From positions 1-42,836 of the forward strand of contig JAHJYW010000033.1 of assembly GCA_018827375.1 (NCBI GenBank): 42,836 bases of DNA, in the 5' to 3' direction. The notes under the pieces are model-generated. The model ran no database searches, had not been told where the DNA came from, and saw only the letters and a program-made list of their open reading frames with translations. The stretch comes from Alphaproteobacteria bacterium. GTDB lineage: Bacteria; Pseudomonadota; Alphaproteobacteria; Caulobacterales; Hyphomonadaceae. This document shows positions 23,987 through 32,068 of this stretch, in pieces. Position numbers and translations under genes: made by a program. Position 1 is the first letter of the stretch, and each line of letters begins with the position of its first letter.

Positions 23987-25726
23987 ATGATGGCCCAGCC
24001 AGAGTCAGGCGCAAGCCGGGAGCTTGCGCAGGCGCTAAGTGCGTCGCGGCGGATATTCCTTCATCTCGCGGCGTTCAGCCTTTTCGTGAACCTGCTGATG
24101 CTGACAGGACCGTTATACATGCTCCAGGTGTATGATCGCGTACTGGCGTCGCAGTCCATGCCCACGCTTGTGTCCCTCACTCTGCTGATCCTTTTGCTCT
24201 ACGGGACGCTCGGCATTCTTGAATGGGTGCGGTCCGGGCTTTTTGGCGCCGCCGCATCCCGATTTGAAAACGCTCTGGGAGAGCGCGCTGCGAATGCGGC
24301 CATGGCATCCAGCCTGAGAGATGCCGGACGCCAGACGGAGCGCCCCATCAGGGATTTGAGAACGCTGCGGCGTTTCCTGTCCAGCCCGGCCCTGAACGCG
24401 GCCTTCGACGCTCCCTGGACGCCGCTGTTTTTCATTGTCCTTTTTCTTCTGCACCCTGCATTTTTCGTGTGGGCCTTGTTTGGCTGCCTCGTGCTCGTCG
24501 GACTTGGCTTGCTGAACCAGAAGAATTCGTCCCGTCTGACACGAGAGGCAGAGGATACCGAGCGCCGGGCACAGCTGCGCGCTTCCGAAATGGTCAGGAA
24601 CGCGGAGGTGCTTGACGCGATGGGCATGCGCGGAGCTGTCCGGGACCGATGGCGCGGTGACTTTGACGCGTCCGATGCGGCCATCGCGCGGTCGAACCGG
24701 GTTCTGTCCGCGTTCAGTTCCGGAACGAAAGCGTTCCGGCTTTTCCTGCAATCCGCCATTCTGGGGCTCGGCGCTTGGCTCGCGATCAAGGGAGATGCCT
24801 CCCATGGCGCGATGATCGCAGCCTCGATCCTCATGGGGCGGGCCATTGCGCCGATTGAGCAGACGGTTGGCCAATGGCGGTCGATCGTCAATGCGCGCGA
24901 GGCGTGGTCGTCCCTCAACGGGTTCCTGGCTCAGTCAGCAATTGGCGCTGACACGATGGAGCTTCCTCCCATAAGGGGCTTCATATCTGTCGAAGCCGTT
25001 TTTGCCGGACCCGCGGGCGCCAAGAAGCCGCTTCTGAGGGGACTGAATTTCACGCTCGAGCCCGGCGATGTCCTTGGTGTACTTGGCCCGAGCGCGGCCG
25101 GAAAATCGACGTTTGCGAGGGTGATGACAGGCGTCTGGCCTGCCCAGGCCGGCCATGTCCGGATTGATGGCGCTGATATCTCGTCCTATGAGCGCAATGC
25201 ACTCGGGTGGCAGATCGGCTATCTGCCACAACAGACGGATCTCATGGCCGGAACGGTGCGGGACAATATTGCGAGATTTGACCGCCAGGCCGAACCAGGG
25301 ACAATTATTGCGGCAGCTGAAGCGGCAGCCTGTCACGATCTCATCCTGAGGCTGCCGGACGGCTATGATACCGAGATTGGCACCGGCGGCGCCTACCTTT
25401 CGGCAGGTCAACGCCAGCGCGTCGGGCTAGCGCGAGCCCTGTTCGGCGAGCCGAATTTCGTCGTACTTGATGAGCCCAACTCCAATCTCGACGGGCCCGG
25501 AGACGAGGCGCTTCAAAAAGCGATCCTCGGGTTGAAAGCGCGCGGGGCGACCACGATCCTGATTGCGCACCGTCCGAACGCGATTCTCCACTGCAACAAA
25601 CTCATGGTTCTGGACGGCGGAGAGATCAGGGCCTTTGGTCCGCGTGACGAAGTGCTTGGCAAGATCACACCAAATCATTCCGCGCCCAATGTCCGGACCA
25701 TGTGTCCGAGTGATGCCAATGTCTGA
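23987..25726 (+). CDS. Type I secretion ABC transporter (PrtD/HlyB-like, no C39 peptidase)
   Basis: This is a 579-residue half-transporter of usual PrtD length. Membrane segments fill residues about 25-300 (LAAFSLFVNLLMLTGPLYML, LVSLTLLILLLYG, LFFIVLFLLHPAFFVWALFG). The nucleotide-binding domain follows: Walker A GPSAAGKST near 366, signature LSAGQRQRVGLARAL near 470, Walker B FVVLDEPNSNLD near 490, and switch histidine ILIAHRP. It dimerises in the inner membrane and drives export of unfolded RTX substrate. The start has GGAG seven bases upstream. It lies 177 bases after the RTX gene and overlaps the adaptor gene by eight bases, which makes the RTX protein its obvious substrate. Confidence 0.95.
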   Translation: MMAQPESGASRELAQALSASRRIFLHLAAFSLFVNLLMLTGPLYMLQVYDRVLASQSMPTLVSLTLLILLLYGTLGILEWVRSGLFGAAASRFENALGERAANAAMASSLRDAGRQTERPIRDLRTLRRFLSSPALNAAFDAPWTPLFFIVLFLLHPAFFVWALFGCLVLVGLGLLNQKNSSRLTREAEDTERRAQLRASEMVRNAEVLDAMGMRGAVRDRWRGDFDASDAAIARSNRVLSAFSSGTKAFRLFLQSAILGLGAWLAIKGDASHGAMIAASILMGRAIAPIEQTVGQWRSIVNAREAWSSLNGFLAQSAIGADTMELPPIRGFISVEAVFAGPAGAKKPLLRGLNFTLEPGDVLGVLGPSAAGKSTFARVMTGVWPAQAGHVRIDGADISSYERNALGWQIGYLPQQTDLMAGTVRDNIARFDRQAEPGTIIAAAEAAACHDLILRLPDGYDTEIGTGGAYLSAGQRQRVGLARALFGEPNFVVLDEPNSNLDGPGDEALQKAILGLKARGATTILIAHRPNAILHCNKLMVLDGGEIRAFGPRDEVLGKITPNHSAPNVRTMCPSDANV

Positions 25727-27053
25727 TGCCGGATCGGATCAGGCTATGGCAATCCGCGCTGTATCCGACACGGAGGACGGCTTCCGGCGCTACCTCGTGT
25801 TCGGCTGGGGCGTTATTCTTGTTGTGTTCGGCGGACTGATGTCATGGTCGATTTTCGCACCGTTCGAGGGAGCTGTTCTGACTTCAGGTCAGATAGCGGT
25901 TGAATCGAGCCAGCAGGCTATCCAGCACCTTGAAGGCGGGATCGTCCGCCAAATCTATGTTCAGGAAGCCGACAGGGTTGAGGCAGGTCAAAAGCTGATT
26001 TCGCTGGATGCGACCACCGCAGACGCCAGTCTGCAGGGACTGGAAGTCCGCCTGTTCGAGTTGCTCGGAACCGAGGCAAGGCTTCTGAGTGAACGGGACG
26101 GGGATCAGAGATTGAAGATCCGGGACGGATTTTCTGATCTTGAGAATTCCGCTGCGATGGCGGCCATCCTCATCGATCAGGAAACATTGCGAGACGCGCG
26201 CGAGCGCAATCGATCCACCCAGATCACCATCCTGAACCAGCGCGTTGCACAATTGTCCGAACGGATCGCGGGCATGAAGAACGAGATCCGTTCCACGGAA
26301 AGGCAGATCACCTTGCTCGATGACGAGATCGGTCGGTTCGAGGAACTCATTGCGCGAGGCAACGCCACGGTCACGCGCGTCCTCGCATTGCAACGCGACC
26401 AGTCGCGCCTGGAAGGCGAGAAGGATGCGCTCCTGTCGGACATCGCGGCGACGAAGGTTCAGATCGGGGAGACCCGTAGTGAAATCACGCGGCTCGACCA
26501 GGGTTACCAGGAGGAGGTCCTGACCCAGCTGCGGGACGTGCAGACCCAGATCGGCGAGCTGTCGGAGCAGCGCACGGCCGCTTCAGATCGCCAGCGACGC
26601 CTCGATGTACTCGCGCCGCGAGCGGGCCGGGTCATTGGAATTCGTGCCCATACGATCGGCGGTGTCATTACACCGTCTGAACCCATCATGTATATCGTGC
26701 CGGACAATGACAGGCTCGTGGCCAAGGTCAGAATAATGCTGTCTGATATTGATCAGGTTCATGTCGGACAGGCGACCAGTCTGAGATTTGCGGCGTTCAA
26801 TCAGGACACAACGCCGCAAGTGAACGGTATAGTGAGCAAGATCTCAGCCGATGCGCTTGTCGATCCAAATTCTGGCATGCCTTACTATGAAGCGATTGTG
26901 GATATTCCGGTTGAGACTTTGGGAGATGAAGCATTTCCATTGTTGCCCGGTATGCCTGTCGATGCCGCGGTTCGTACAGAGAGCCGCTCTGTCCTCTCCT
27001 ATCTGATCAAGCCGCTGACAGACTCGGTCGCAAGGACATTTAGAGAAGAGTAG
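25719..27053 (+). CDS. HlyD-family membrane fusion protein of type I secretion
   Basis: This is a 444-residue periplasmic adaptor beginning MSDAGSDQAMAIRAV; its ATG overlaps the transporter's stop as ATGTCTGA. One membrane span lies at residues 26-46 (LVFGWGVILVVFGGLMSWSI). The first half of the lipoyl domain follows (SQQAIQHLEGGIVRQIYVQE). A long coiled-coil hairpin (about 145-290) comes next, then the second lipoyl half (VLAPRAGRVIGIRAHTIGGV) and a beta-barrel. It bridges the ABC transporter to an outer-membrane TolC-type channel. No TolC gene is in the window, so a housekeeping channel must be used. It is probably the last gene of the operon. Confidence 0.95.
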   Translation: MSDAGSDQAMAIRAVSDTEDGFRRYLVFGWGVILVVFGGLMSWSIFAPFEGAVLTSGQIAVESSQQAIQHLEGGIVRQIYVQEADRVEAGQKLISLDATTADASLQGLEVRLFELLGTEARLLSERDGDQRLKIRDGFSDLENSAAMAAILIDQETLRDARERNRSTQITILNQRVAQLSERIAGMKNEIRSTERQITLLDDEIGRFEELIARGNATVTRVLALQRDQSRLEGEKDALLSDIAATKVQIGETRSEITRLDQGYQEEVLTQLRDVQTQIGELSEQRTAASDRQRRLDVLAPRAGRVIGIRAHTIGGVITPSEPIMYIVPDNDRLVAKVRIMLSDIDQVHVGQATSLRFAAFNQDTTPQVNGIVSKISADALVDPNSGMPYYEAIVDIPVETLGDEAFPLLPGMPVDAAVRTESRSVLSYLIKPLTDSVARTFREE

Positions 27054-27143
27054 TCGCGGAGGTGCGAAGACTGGTTGGGCCGCTCCCCAACGCGCCCTTA
27101 TTCCGGGCCGGATTTTTTGGGAGCAGAGCAGCGAGAAGATCGA

Positions 27144-27503
27144 CAAAGATTTCAAGCGGGCCACCCGTAAGCAGTATTCATCCGAAGAGAAGATGCGGAT
27201 CATACTGGAGGGCCTGCGCGGCGGAGACAGCATTGCAGAACTGTGCCGCAGGGAAGATATGTCATAGGGCTAGGGCATTTACTGCAAGTCGTGGTTCAAG
27301 GACTTCATGGGTCAACGTATACGTTGACGGCAAAACGGCGACTGGCTGGCGACACCGCGCTTGCTACCACGACGGATGAAGTCAAAGACCTGCGCCGTGA
27401 AGCTCGTGATCTGGAGGAAGTCGTCGCGGAACAAACGCTCGAACGCTGTCTTCTCAAGAAAAGCATGATCGACGGTGGGGGCGAACTTGAAAATATGATG
27501 TAA
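27144..27503 (+). pseudogene. Broken IS3-family orfA
   Basis: Pieces of one OrfA lie in different frames. First comes KRATRKQYSSEEKMRIILEG and GDSIAELCRREDM, followed by TAG. Then a shifted piece GIYCKSWFKDFM. Then another shifted piece KRRLAGDTALATTTDEVKDL, EVVAEQTLERCLLKKSMID and TAA. The order and wording match the common IS3-group OrfA (HTH then leucine-zipper segment). At least two frame changes and a stop inactivate it. OrfB is missing; the P4-type integrase gene ends only three bases further on. It marks past IS activity at the island boundary. Confidence 0.8.
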
Positions 27504-27506
27504 TAT

Positions 27507-28772
27507 TTAAATCGTTTGTCCTGTGGCGCCGTGGTCTTGAGACTCGCCATCTTGTGCGTGGACGATCTTCAGTAGGGTGACTTCCCAGTGCTCAATCAAA
27601 TGACGCTTTTCATCTCGATAGGAATAGTGATCATAGTGGGCGATTGCCCGGCCGCCCGTAGCGTCATGGCTCAACGCGCGCTCCAGTATCTCTGGCCGCG
27701 TGCCTAGTTCCGCCATCCTTGTTGTGAAACCGCGCCGCAAAGCATGTGGACCGAACGGAGGCCAATCCCATGCTTTCGAAAGCCGATTGCATGCTCGGCT
27801 CGCCACTTTCCCGTTCATGGGCTCGCTGCCGGACTTCGCAGGGAAAACCCAAGGGTTATTGCCATGCGAGGCCAGTCTTCGGCGTTGCAGCAGCCGTGCC
27901 GAGTAGTCTCCGATAGGAAGTTCATGCGGCCTATTGTTCTTCATCCGCTCCGCCCGAACGGTCCACAGACGCTCGGCTAGTTGGAGCTCTGCCCATTCCA
28001 TTCCTGCTACTTCGTTGACGCGCGCGGGAAGGAGCATGCAAAGTCGTATCATGTCGGCGACATCGCTCGTAACGCCTTCCTGAGCATCGAGCGCGTCCCA
28101 TAAGTGCTTGAGGCCCTCATCGCTAAGCTGACGACTCGCTGGGTTTTCACGGTGACGGGGTTTGACGGACGAAACCGGGTTGAAGTCGATTAATTCCTGC
28201 TCGACTGCGTAAGACATCAAGACACTGAGAGTTCGCCGCGCGGCGTTTGATACGGAACCACTTGCTTCGCCATAGACCTTATCGAGGAAAGCAGCCACAT
28301 CTTTGCGCCCAATATCCCTGACGACGAAATCTCCCAGGCTGGGCAAGATGTAACCGCGCAGGTTCGCCTGGTAAAATTCCTGAGTTCTTTGTTTCCTTGA
28401 AAGGAATGAGGGTGAACTCAAAAAAGCCTCCGACAGAGCGACGACCGTTTCGAGTTTCTTTTGTTTTGCCTGGATAATGGCTTGCTGCTTTTCCTGGAGG
28501 GGATCTATGCCTCTCGAAACATTTGCCAACTCCTGTTTAGCGCGCTCACGTGCCATTTCCAGAGTAATGACATCCGCGCGCCCAATTTTCATTTCGCCCG
28601 ACGTGCCGTCGAACTTCCGATACCTTACAATGTAGGTCTTCGTTCCACCGGGCGCGACTCGCAGGCAAAGCCCTCCGATCTTGTGATCCGCGTATCTCTG
28701 CTTGGCGCCTGTGGCACTGAGGCTTTGAACAAAGGTCTGGGTAAGCCGAAAAGGCGGGGAAAATTCAATCAC
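27507..28772 (-). CDS. P4-type tyrosine integrase
   Basis: This is a 421-residue integrase from a GTG preceded by GAGGCG. The N-terminal arm-binding domain (KQRYADHKIGGLCLRVAPGG, KTYIVRYRKFDG) is of the DUF4102/P4 type. The catalytic domain shows all key residues: the arginine in LLPARVNEVAGMEW near 248, H-x-x-R in GPHALRRGF near 343, a histidine in ALSHDATGG, and the tyrosine in HYSYRDEKR near 385. It should be active. It reads away from the tRNA-Thr 3' fragment 190 bases upstream, the usual geometry of an island integrase beside its attachment site. This family commonly recombines into the 3' ends of tRNA genes. Confidence 0.95.
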   Translation of the reverse strand: MIEFSPPFRLTQTFVQSLSATGAKQRYADHKIGGLCLRVAPGGTKTYIVRYRKFDGTSGEMKIGRADVITLEMARERAKQELANVSRGIDPLQEKQQAIIQAKQKKLETVVALSEAFLSSPSFLSRKQRTQEFYQANLRGYILPSLGDFVVRDIGRKDVAAFLDKVYGEASGSVSNAARRTLSVLMSYAVEQELIDFNPVSSVKPRHRENPASRQLSDEGLKHLWDALDAQEGVTSDVADMIRLCMLLPARVNEVAGMEWAELQLAERLWTVRAERMKNNRPHELPIGDYSARLLQRRRLASHGNNPWVFPAKSGSEPMNGKVASRACNRLSKAWDWPPFGPHALRRGFTTRMAELGTRPEILERALSHDATGGRAIAHYDHYSYRDEKRHLIEHWEVTLLKIVHAQDGESQDHGATGQTI

Positions 28773-29198
28773 AATGTTGGGCGCCTCAAACGATGACTAC
28801 ATATCGCCTTAACAATTTTGCCCACAATTTGCCCACAAGTCAACGTAATCCAGGGCAATCCTGATCAACAGTGATCAATCTCGATTTCGAAAAAAAGATT
28901 TTAAAACAGTCCATTAAGTCGATATTTCAGTCACAATGGTTGTGGGGTGACAGTTGAAAAAACTGATTTGTAATCAGAGGGTCGGGAGTTCGAGTCTCTC
29001 AACCGGCACCATAAAAAACAAGGACTTAGACGTGTTCTTGTTCCTCACTCAGCCGCAAAAAGCGCTATGGGGTTCCATTTGGGGTTCCAGCTTACAAAGT
29101 TGTGATTTTCGGCAGACCGGAGATCACTCCAGAGACTCGAGCAGCCACGGATGCTTGTTCCCGAGGAATTCTGCCGATGAGTTCGGCGCAGCGTGGGG
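28773..29198. other. Island boundary region with attachment site
   Basis: I see no gene in these 426 bases. The first part is AT-rich and probably carries the integrase promoter and arm sites. The tRNA-Thr fragment is in the middle. Two copies of TGGGGTTCCA/TGGGGTTCC lie near 29068-29090. The right part is featureless. Confidence 0.5.
28961..29011 (+). other. tRNA-Thr(TGT) 3' fragment, probable att site
   Basis: The sequence AACTGATTTGTAATCAG is an anticodon arm with anticodon TGT. It is followed by a T arm (GGGAG-TTCGAGT-CTCTC), the acceptor 3' strand AACCGGC and ACCA. The 5' half of the tRNA is absent: no D arm or GCCGGTT lies upstream. Together with the adjacent P4-type integrase this is the expected duplicated tRNA 3' end at one border of an integrated island. 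The complete tRNA-Thr should lie outside this window to the left if the fragment is the distal border. Confidence 0.85.
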
Positions 29199-30629
29199 TT
29201 AATACTTCGTCTCAACGAAATAGCCGGTACGACCGGAACACTGCCCACCCCATTCATTTTTATGCGGATTGAGGTGGCTATCCAACTGCTGCCGCCTGAA
29301 CTTCTTATTGCATAGCGGGCATTGGTAAATATGCACGGGTTTTCCCGAGCTCGTTTTCCGGCGGGCGGACATGCGCGACGGCGATCGAGTCATGGCCGAA
29401 GGCGCGCGGACGAGGTACGCCTCAGAGCGAGCTGCGGTTTGCGTCACTTGAACAGGCCCTTGCGGACTAAGTTCTACAGCGTATCGGGGTGTGAAGGCGA
29501 TATTGGTAACACGTGCCCCTTGCATGCGATCAACGCGGTAGGAGCGATGCTCGTTTCGATCTGTATTCCATGCATGCAGCACAATGTTCCCGTCCCGTGT
29601 GCTGCGCAGCGAATAGGGTTCAATGCGCCGTGTGGATCCTTGATAGTCCAATTCCACCAGGAGGCGGTTGCCCGCAGCGAAACGAATGATTTCCACCAGG
29701 GACTGCGCCTGTCCCGAAACAGGTAGACGAAGGTCGCGTTGGCGAAGGACAGTCTCGCCCGCGCTAATGACATAGGCCGCCGGGGCTACAGGCGCGACGC
29801 CGCCTGCGAGCCAGTCGAAAAATGCTGGCAATTCATCCCAAAAACTTTCGTAGGGTGGCAATGTGGGAAGTTGGTGCGCCAGCATGTTTTGCCAGAGGTT
29901 TTCGAGTTCGCCTCGATGCGGTTCCAGATCGGTCAGCACCGGCACGGCAATACCTTTGAATTCACATTTCTGGCGCAGCACGTCTAGCATGACGGCGGCA
30001 TGCGGTCGGGCTTCTGCGTTGCGGAAGAGGTTGACCACGTCATAAAGATCGCGAGGGCGCGTACGCTCAGCCAGCGCGCGCACTTTCTCGCCGAATAGCT
30101 CCTCGTAAGCATACGCGAGAACATCCATACCGTCGTCGGGAGCATCTGAGTAAGGGTGGAAAACGCTGACGCGTACTGGCGCGAGAACGATGCGTTCATC
30201 GGCGGTGAGATCGAGCTTGATCCGCGGAAGGTCGCGGCTGGCGACAGGACCACGGTAACTGACCTTTCCTTGGCAAGACACTGTTCCACGCGGATTAGTA
30301 TAGATGTCGAAGCTCTGTAGGTTTGCAGGGACTTCAATACCTGTTCGCTCATAAATCCATTCGCCAATTTCGCGGAAGGTCGCATTCAGGAATTCATCGT
30401 CAAGGTGCGAAGCATCTGTAAGTGTGAAATCCAGATCTTCGGAGAACCGATAGGTTTCAAAGAAGCACTTTTTCAAACATGTGCCGCCTTTGAACAGCCA
30501 GCTTTCGCGTAGCGCCGGGTGTGCACTTATGCCTGCGAGCATCCAACCCAAAACATAGTCTTTCTCGACGACGTGCGGCGTAAGCGACATGCGGGACGCT
30601 GTATCGAGAATTTCACGCCGGTCGATCAT
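29199..30629 (-). CDS. abiEii: AbiEii nucleotidyltransferase toxin with WYL and zinc-finger extension
   Basis: This is a 476-residue protein. Residues 1-290 are the AbiEii/DUF1814 nucleotidyltransferase. The motif LFKGGTCLKKCFFETYRFSE followed by DLD gives GGT at 48-50 and D-x-D at 65-67, then DLYDVVNLFRN. Residues about 295-370 look like a WYL domain (IIRFAAGNRLLVELDYQGST, IEPYSLRSTRDG, TNIAFTPRYAVEL). Residues about 430-458 hold C-x2-C and H-x3-H (YQCPLCNKKFRRQQLDSHLN, PHKNE), a zinc-finger-like end. Classical AbiEii toxins lack the last two parts and are about 300 residues long. The family transfers nucleotides, for related toxins onto tRNA, and aborts phage infection. The start overlaps abiEi by ATGA. 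Confidence 0.9.
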   Translation of the reverse strand: MIDRREILDTASRMSLTPHVVEKDYVLGWMLAGISAHPALRESWLFKGGTCLKKCFFETYRFSEDLDFTLTDASHLDDEFLNATFREIGEWIYERTGIEVPANLQSFDIYTNPRGTVSCQGKVSYRGPVASRDLPRIKLDLTADERIVLAPVRVSVFHPYSDAPDDGMDVLAYAYEELFGEKVRALAERTRPRDLYDVVNLFRNAEARPHAAVMLDVLRQKCEFKGIAVPVLTDLEPHRGELENLWQNMLAHQLPTLPPYESFWDELPAFFDWLAGGVAPVAPAAYVISAGETVLRQRDLRLPVSGQAQSLVEIIRFAAGNRLLVELDYQGSTRRIEPYSLRSTRDGNIVLHAWNTDRNEHRSYRVDRMQGARVTNIAFTPRYAVELSPQGPVQVTQTAARSEAYLVRAPSAMTRSPSRMSARRKTSSGKPVHIYQCPLCNKKFRRQQLDSHLNPHKNEWGGQCSGRTGYFVETKY

Positions 30630-31435
30630 CGGCCTCCAGCCTTTTTCCAGCGCGCAGGTACCCATAGCTGCCATTGGGTCATGAGTTTAGGGCAATCCAG
30701 CGAGGGATCCAATTTCGCCGTCCCTTTGCTCAGGTGACCGCGACAGGCTTGGGCGAGTTGCTCTTCTCCGCCTTGTATTTCTGCCAGGTATCCGAGGCGC
30801 TTGAACACCGCACCGTTGGCTAACCGCACACCGTAGTCGATCAGGAGGCTATCGTTGCGGTCAGTGCGCTTGAAATATTCTCCCAAGCAGTCAGCAACGT
30901 GCTGAATGCCGCCTCCTATTACAGGGTCGTCGAGCATGTCGATGAGGGTCTTCTGCAAATCAGACACCTGCACTTTGGCGCTACCTCGCCAGATACTCTT
31001 AGTGCCGAAGAGTTTCCGCTCCTGAACATGTTTTAGGGTAAAGATCGTCCCATGTCGCTTTTGTGATTTCTGTCGGATAGCCTTGTGCGTGATTACGACG
31101 ATGTCGTTGAAGAGTTGTTCAGTGAGGTCCCAATACTCTGCTGCCGTGCGTCCACCGACATAGGCGGGCCCAAACAGGCTAGGTACCAGAACCCATGGAT
31201 CTTCGAGAACATGTTCGCTCCCCAATGAGTCGAGGGCCGCTGGCACATAAACGCCTCGTCTGACTCGCCTGAGCCAACCTTGCTGCGTCCAACGTGCCAG
31301 AGTCTTTGCTGCCGCATTACGGTCGATTTCCAAAATGCGCACCGCATCGTCAATTTGAATTACGTCGCCTGCTCGCGCGATGAGTGTCGCCACGTGCTGT
31401 CGGCCTTTTGGAATCGAATTATTAGTATACTTCAT
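30626..31435 (-). CDS. abiEi: AbiEi-type antitoxin/transcriptional regulator
   Basis: This is a 269-residue protein. The N-terminal winged helix covers residues about 12-65 (GDVIQIDDAVRILEIDRNAA, LARWTQQGWLRRVRRGVYVP). The AbiEi C-terminal region follows, with GPAYVGGRTAAEYWDLTEQL, GTIFTLKHVQERKLFGTKSI, VSDLQKTLIDMLDDP and a helical end. In type IV systems the antitoxin represses its own operon by binding inverted repeats and counteracts the toxin without stable complex formation. The neighbour abiEii overlaps by four bases. The AT-rich upstream region has a good -10 sequence and a 9-bp inverted repeat that enters the first codons. Confidence 0.9.
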   Translation of the reverse strand: MKYTNNSIPKGRQHVATLIARAGDVIQIDDAVRILEIDRNAAAKTLARWTQQGWLRRVRRGVYVPAALDSLGSEHVLEDPWVLVPSLFGPAYVGGRTAAEYWDLTEQLFNDIVVITHKAIRQKSQKRHGTIFTLKHVQERKLFGTKSIWRGSAKVQVSDLQKTLIDMLDDPVIGGGIQHVADCLGEYFKRTDRNDSLLIDYGVRLANGAVFKRLGYLAEIQGGEEQLAQACRGHLSKGTAKLDPSLDCPKLMTQWQLWVPARWKKAGGR

Positions 31436-31511
31436 GTGCCATAATTTCTCGAAATAATGAATAACTACATATAAGATATACTAATTCTTCTGTTTGCACC
31501 AGTATATTATA
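31421..31511 (-). promoter_or_regulatory. abiE promoter region with 9-bp inverted repeat
   Basis: A perfect TATAAT (minus strand, 31511-31506) lies 70 bases upstream of abiEi; its -35 is weak. ATTAGTATA (31421-31429) and TATACTAAT (31477-31485) are perfect inverted copies downstream of it, the first inside codons 2-5. This fits autoregulation by AbiEi, known to bind inverted repeats at its promoter. Confidence 0.4.
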
Positions 31512-31608
31512 TTTGCCATAGATCATCATTTTGAGGAATTAAGGCAAACAAAACATACTATGCGGCGTGGCCTGATCGAGCCTGACCGTGGTTAAACTTC
31601 CACAGGTG

Positions 31609-31803
31609 CTATGATTGAGTGTAGGTCTGGCGCGGCGCTTCCTCGATCCAGTCCTGAACTTCCTGTTCGCGCCAACGAACGGCATCGCCTGGAAGCTTCA
31701 CCGGGGCAGGAAAGACTTTCGCCCTGACCTTTCTCCACAATGTTGTCCTGCTGCGGTACCCGGTCAGCTCGAGTACTTGTTGTGCTGTAATCAACTTAGC
31801 CAT
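31609..31803 (-). CDS. AlpA-family small regulator
   Basis: This is a 64-residue protein. ITAQQVLELTGYRSRTTLWR followed by VKLPGDAVRWREQEVQDWIE is the AlpA/excisionase-type helix-turn-helix pattern, with the typical W-R-E-x-E-V-x-x-W-I end. AlpA proteins act as excisionases or activators of integrase genes. In Trb-type ICEs a gene like this often follows DUF2274 downstream of trbI, as here with a 46-base gap. The DUF2285 and replication-type genes usually following it are missing and abiE stands there instead. It may govern excision of one of the nearby integrases. Confidence 0.88.
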   Translation of the reverse strand: MAKLITAQQVLELTGYRSRTTLWRKVRAKVFPAPVKLPGDAVRWREQEVQDWIEEAPRQTYTQS

Positions 31804-31849
31804 TGAGTTTACTCCCCTATTGATAATGCTTCTGAGCGATGACGCTCAA

Positions 31850-32068
31850 TCAAGATTTCTTCGCTCTTCGGAACCCGCTATCGCCTGCCAGAAAGGCCTC
31901 GAGCATCAGTGGAACCAGCGCCGAGGCCGAAACCTCCGTTCCATGGATATCGGCATGAATTCGCGCATAGTCCTCCAGCTCCGTAGCCAAAGCCGGATCG
32001 ACTAGGACGGCGAGTTTCTGCGGCGTCCGATCCGGCAGCGGCCCTATCTTCAAATTGACTTCACTCAT
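31850..32068 (-). CDS. DUF2274 protein
   Basis: This 72-residue protein begins MSEVNLKIGPLPDRTPQKLA. The conserved form of DUF2274 is clear: a KIGPLPDRTPQKL opening, a helical AYARIH-like middle and an end with LVPLMLEAFLAGDSGFRRA. Its function is unknown, though it has an RHH-like feel. It is regularly the gene directly after trbI in ICEs of this class. The ATG overlaps the trbI stop by four bases (ATGA), so it is the last member of the transfer operon. Confidence 0.88.
   Translation of the reverse strand: MSEVNLKIGPLPDRTPQKLAVLVDPALATELEDYARIHADIHGTEVSASALVPLMLEAFLAGDSGFRRAKKS

Noticed and set aside
27074..27118. Terminator after the HlyD-type gene (GTTGGG/CCCAAC hairpin, then CCGGGCCGGATTTTTT)
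   Set aside because: The hairpin is far from the T-run and the stem directly before the Ts has no workable loop; too weak to list.
7244..27131. Shared 15-mer TTGGGAGCAGAGCAG at 7244-7258 and 27117-27131, near both IS3 relics, as a common IS end
   Set aside because: The copies lie in opposite orientation relative to the two orfA relics, and one 15-base match is expected by chance in a window of this size.
29045..29257. A 70-codon minus frame between the tRNA-Thr fragment and abiEii
   Set aside because: It overlaps the end of abiEii, and its residues match no family I know.
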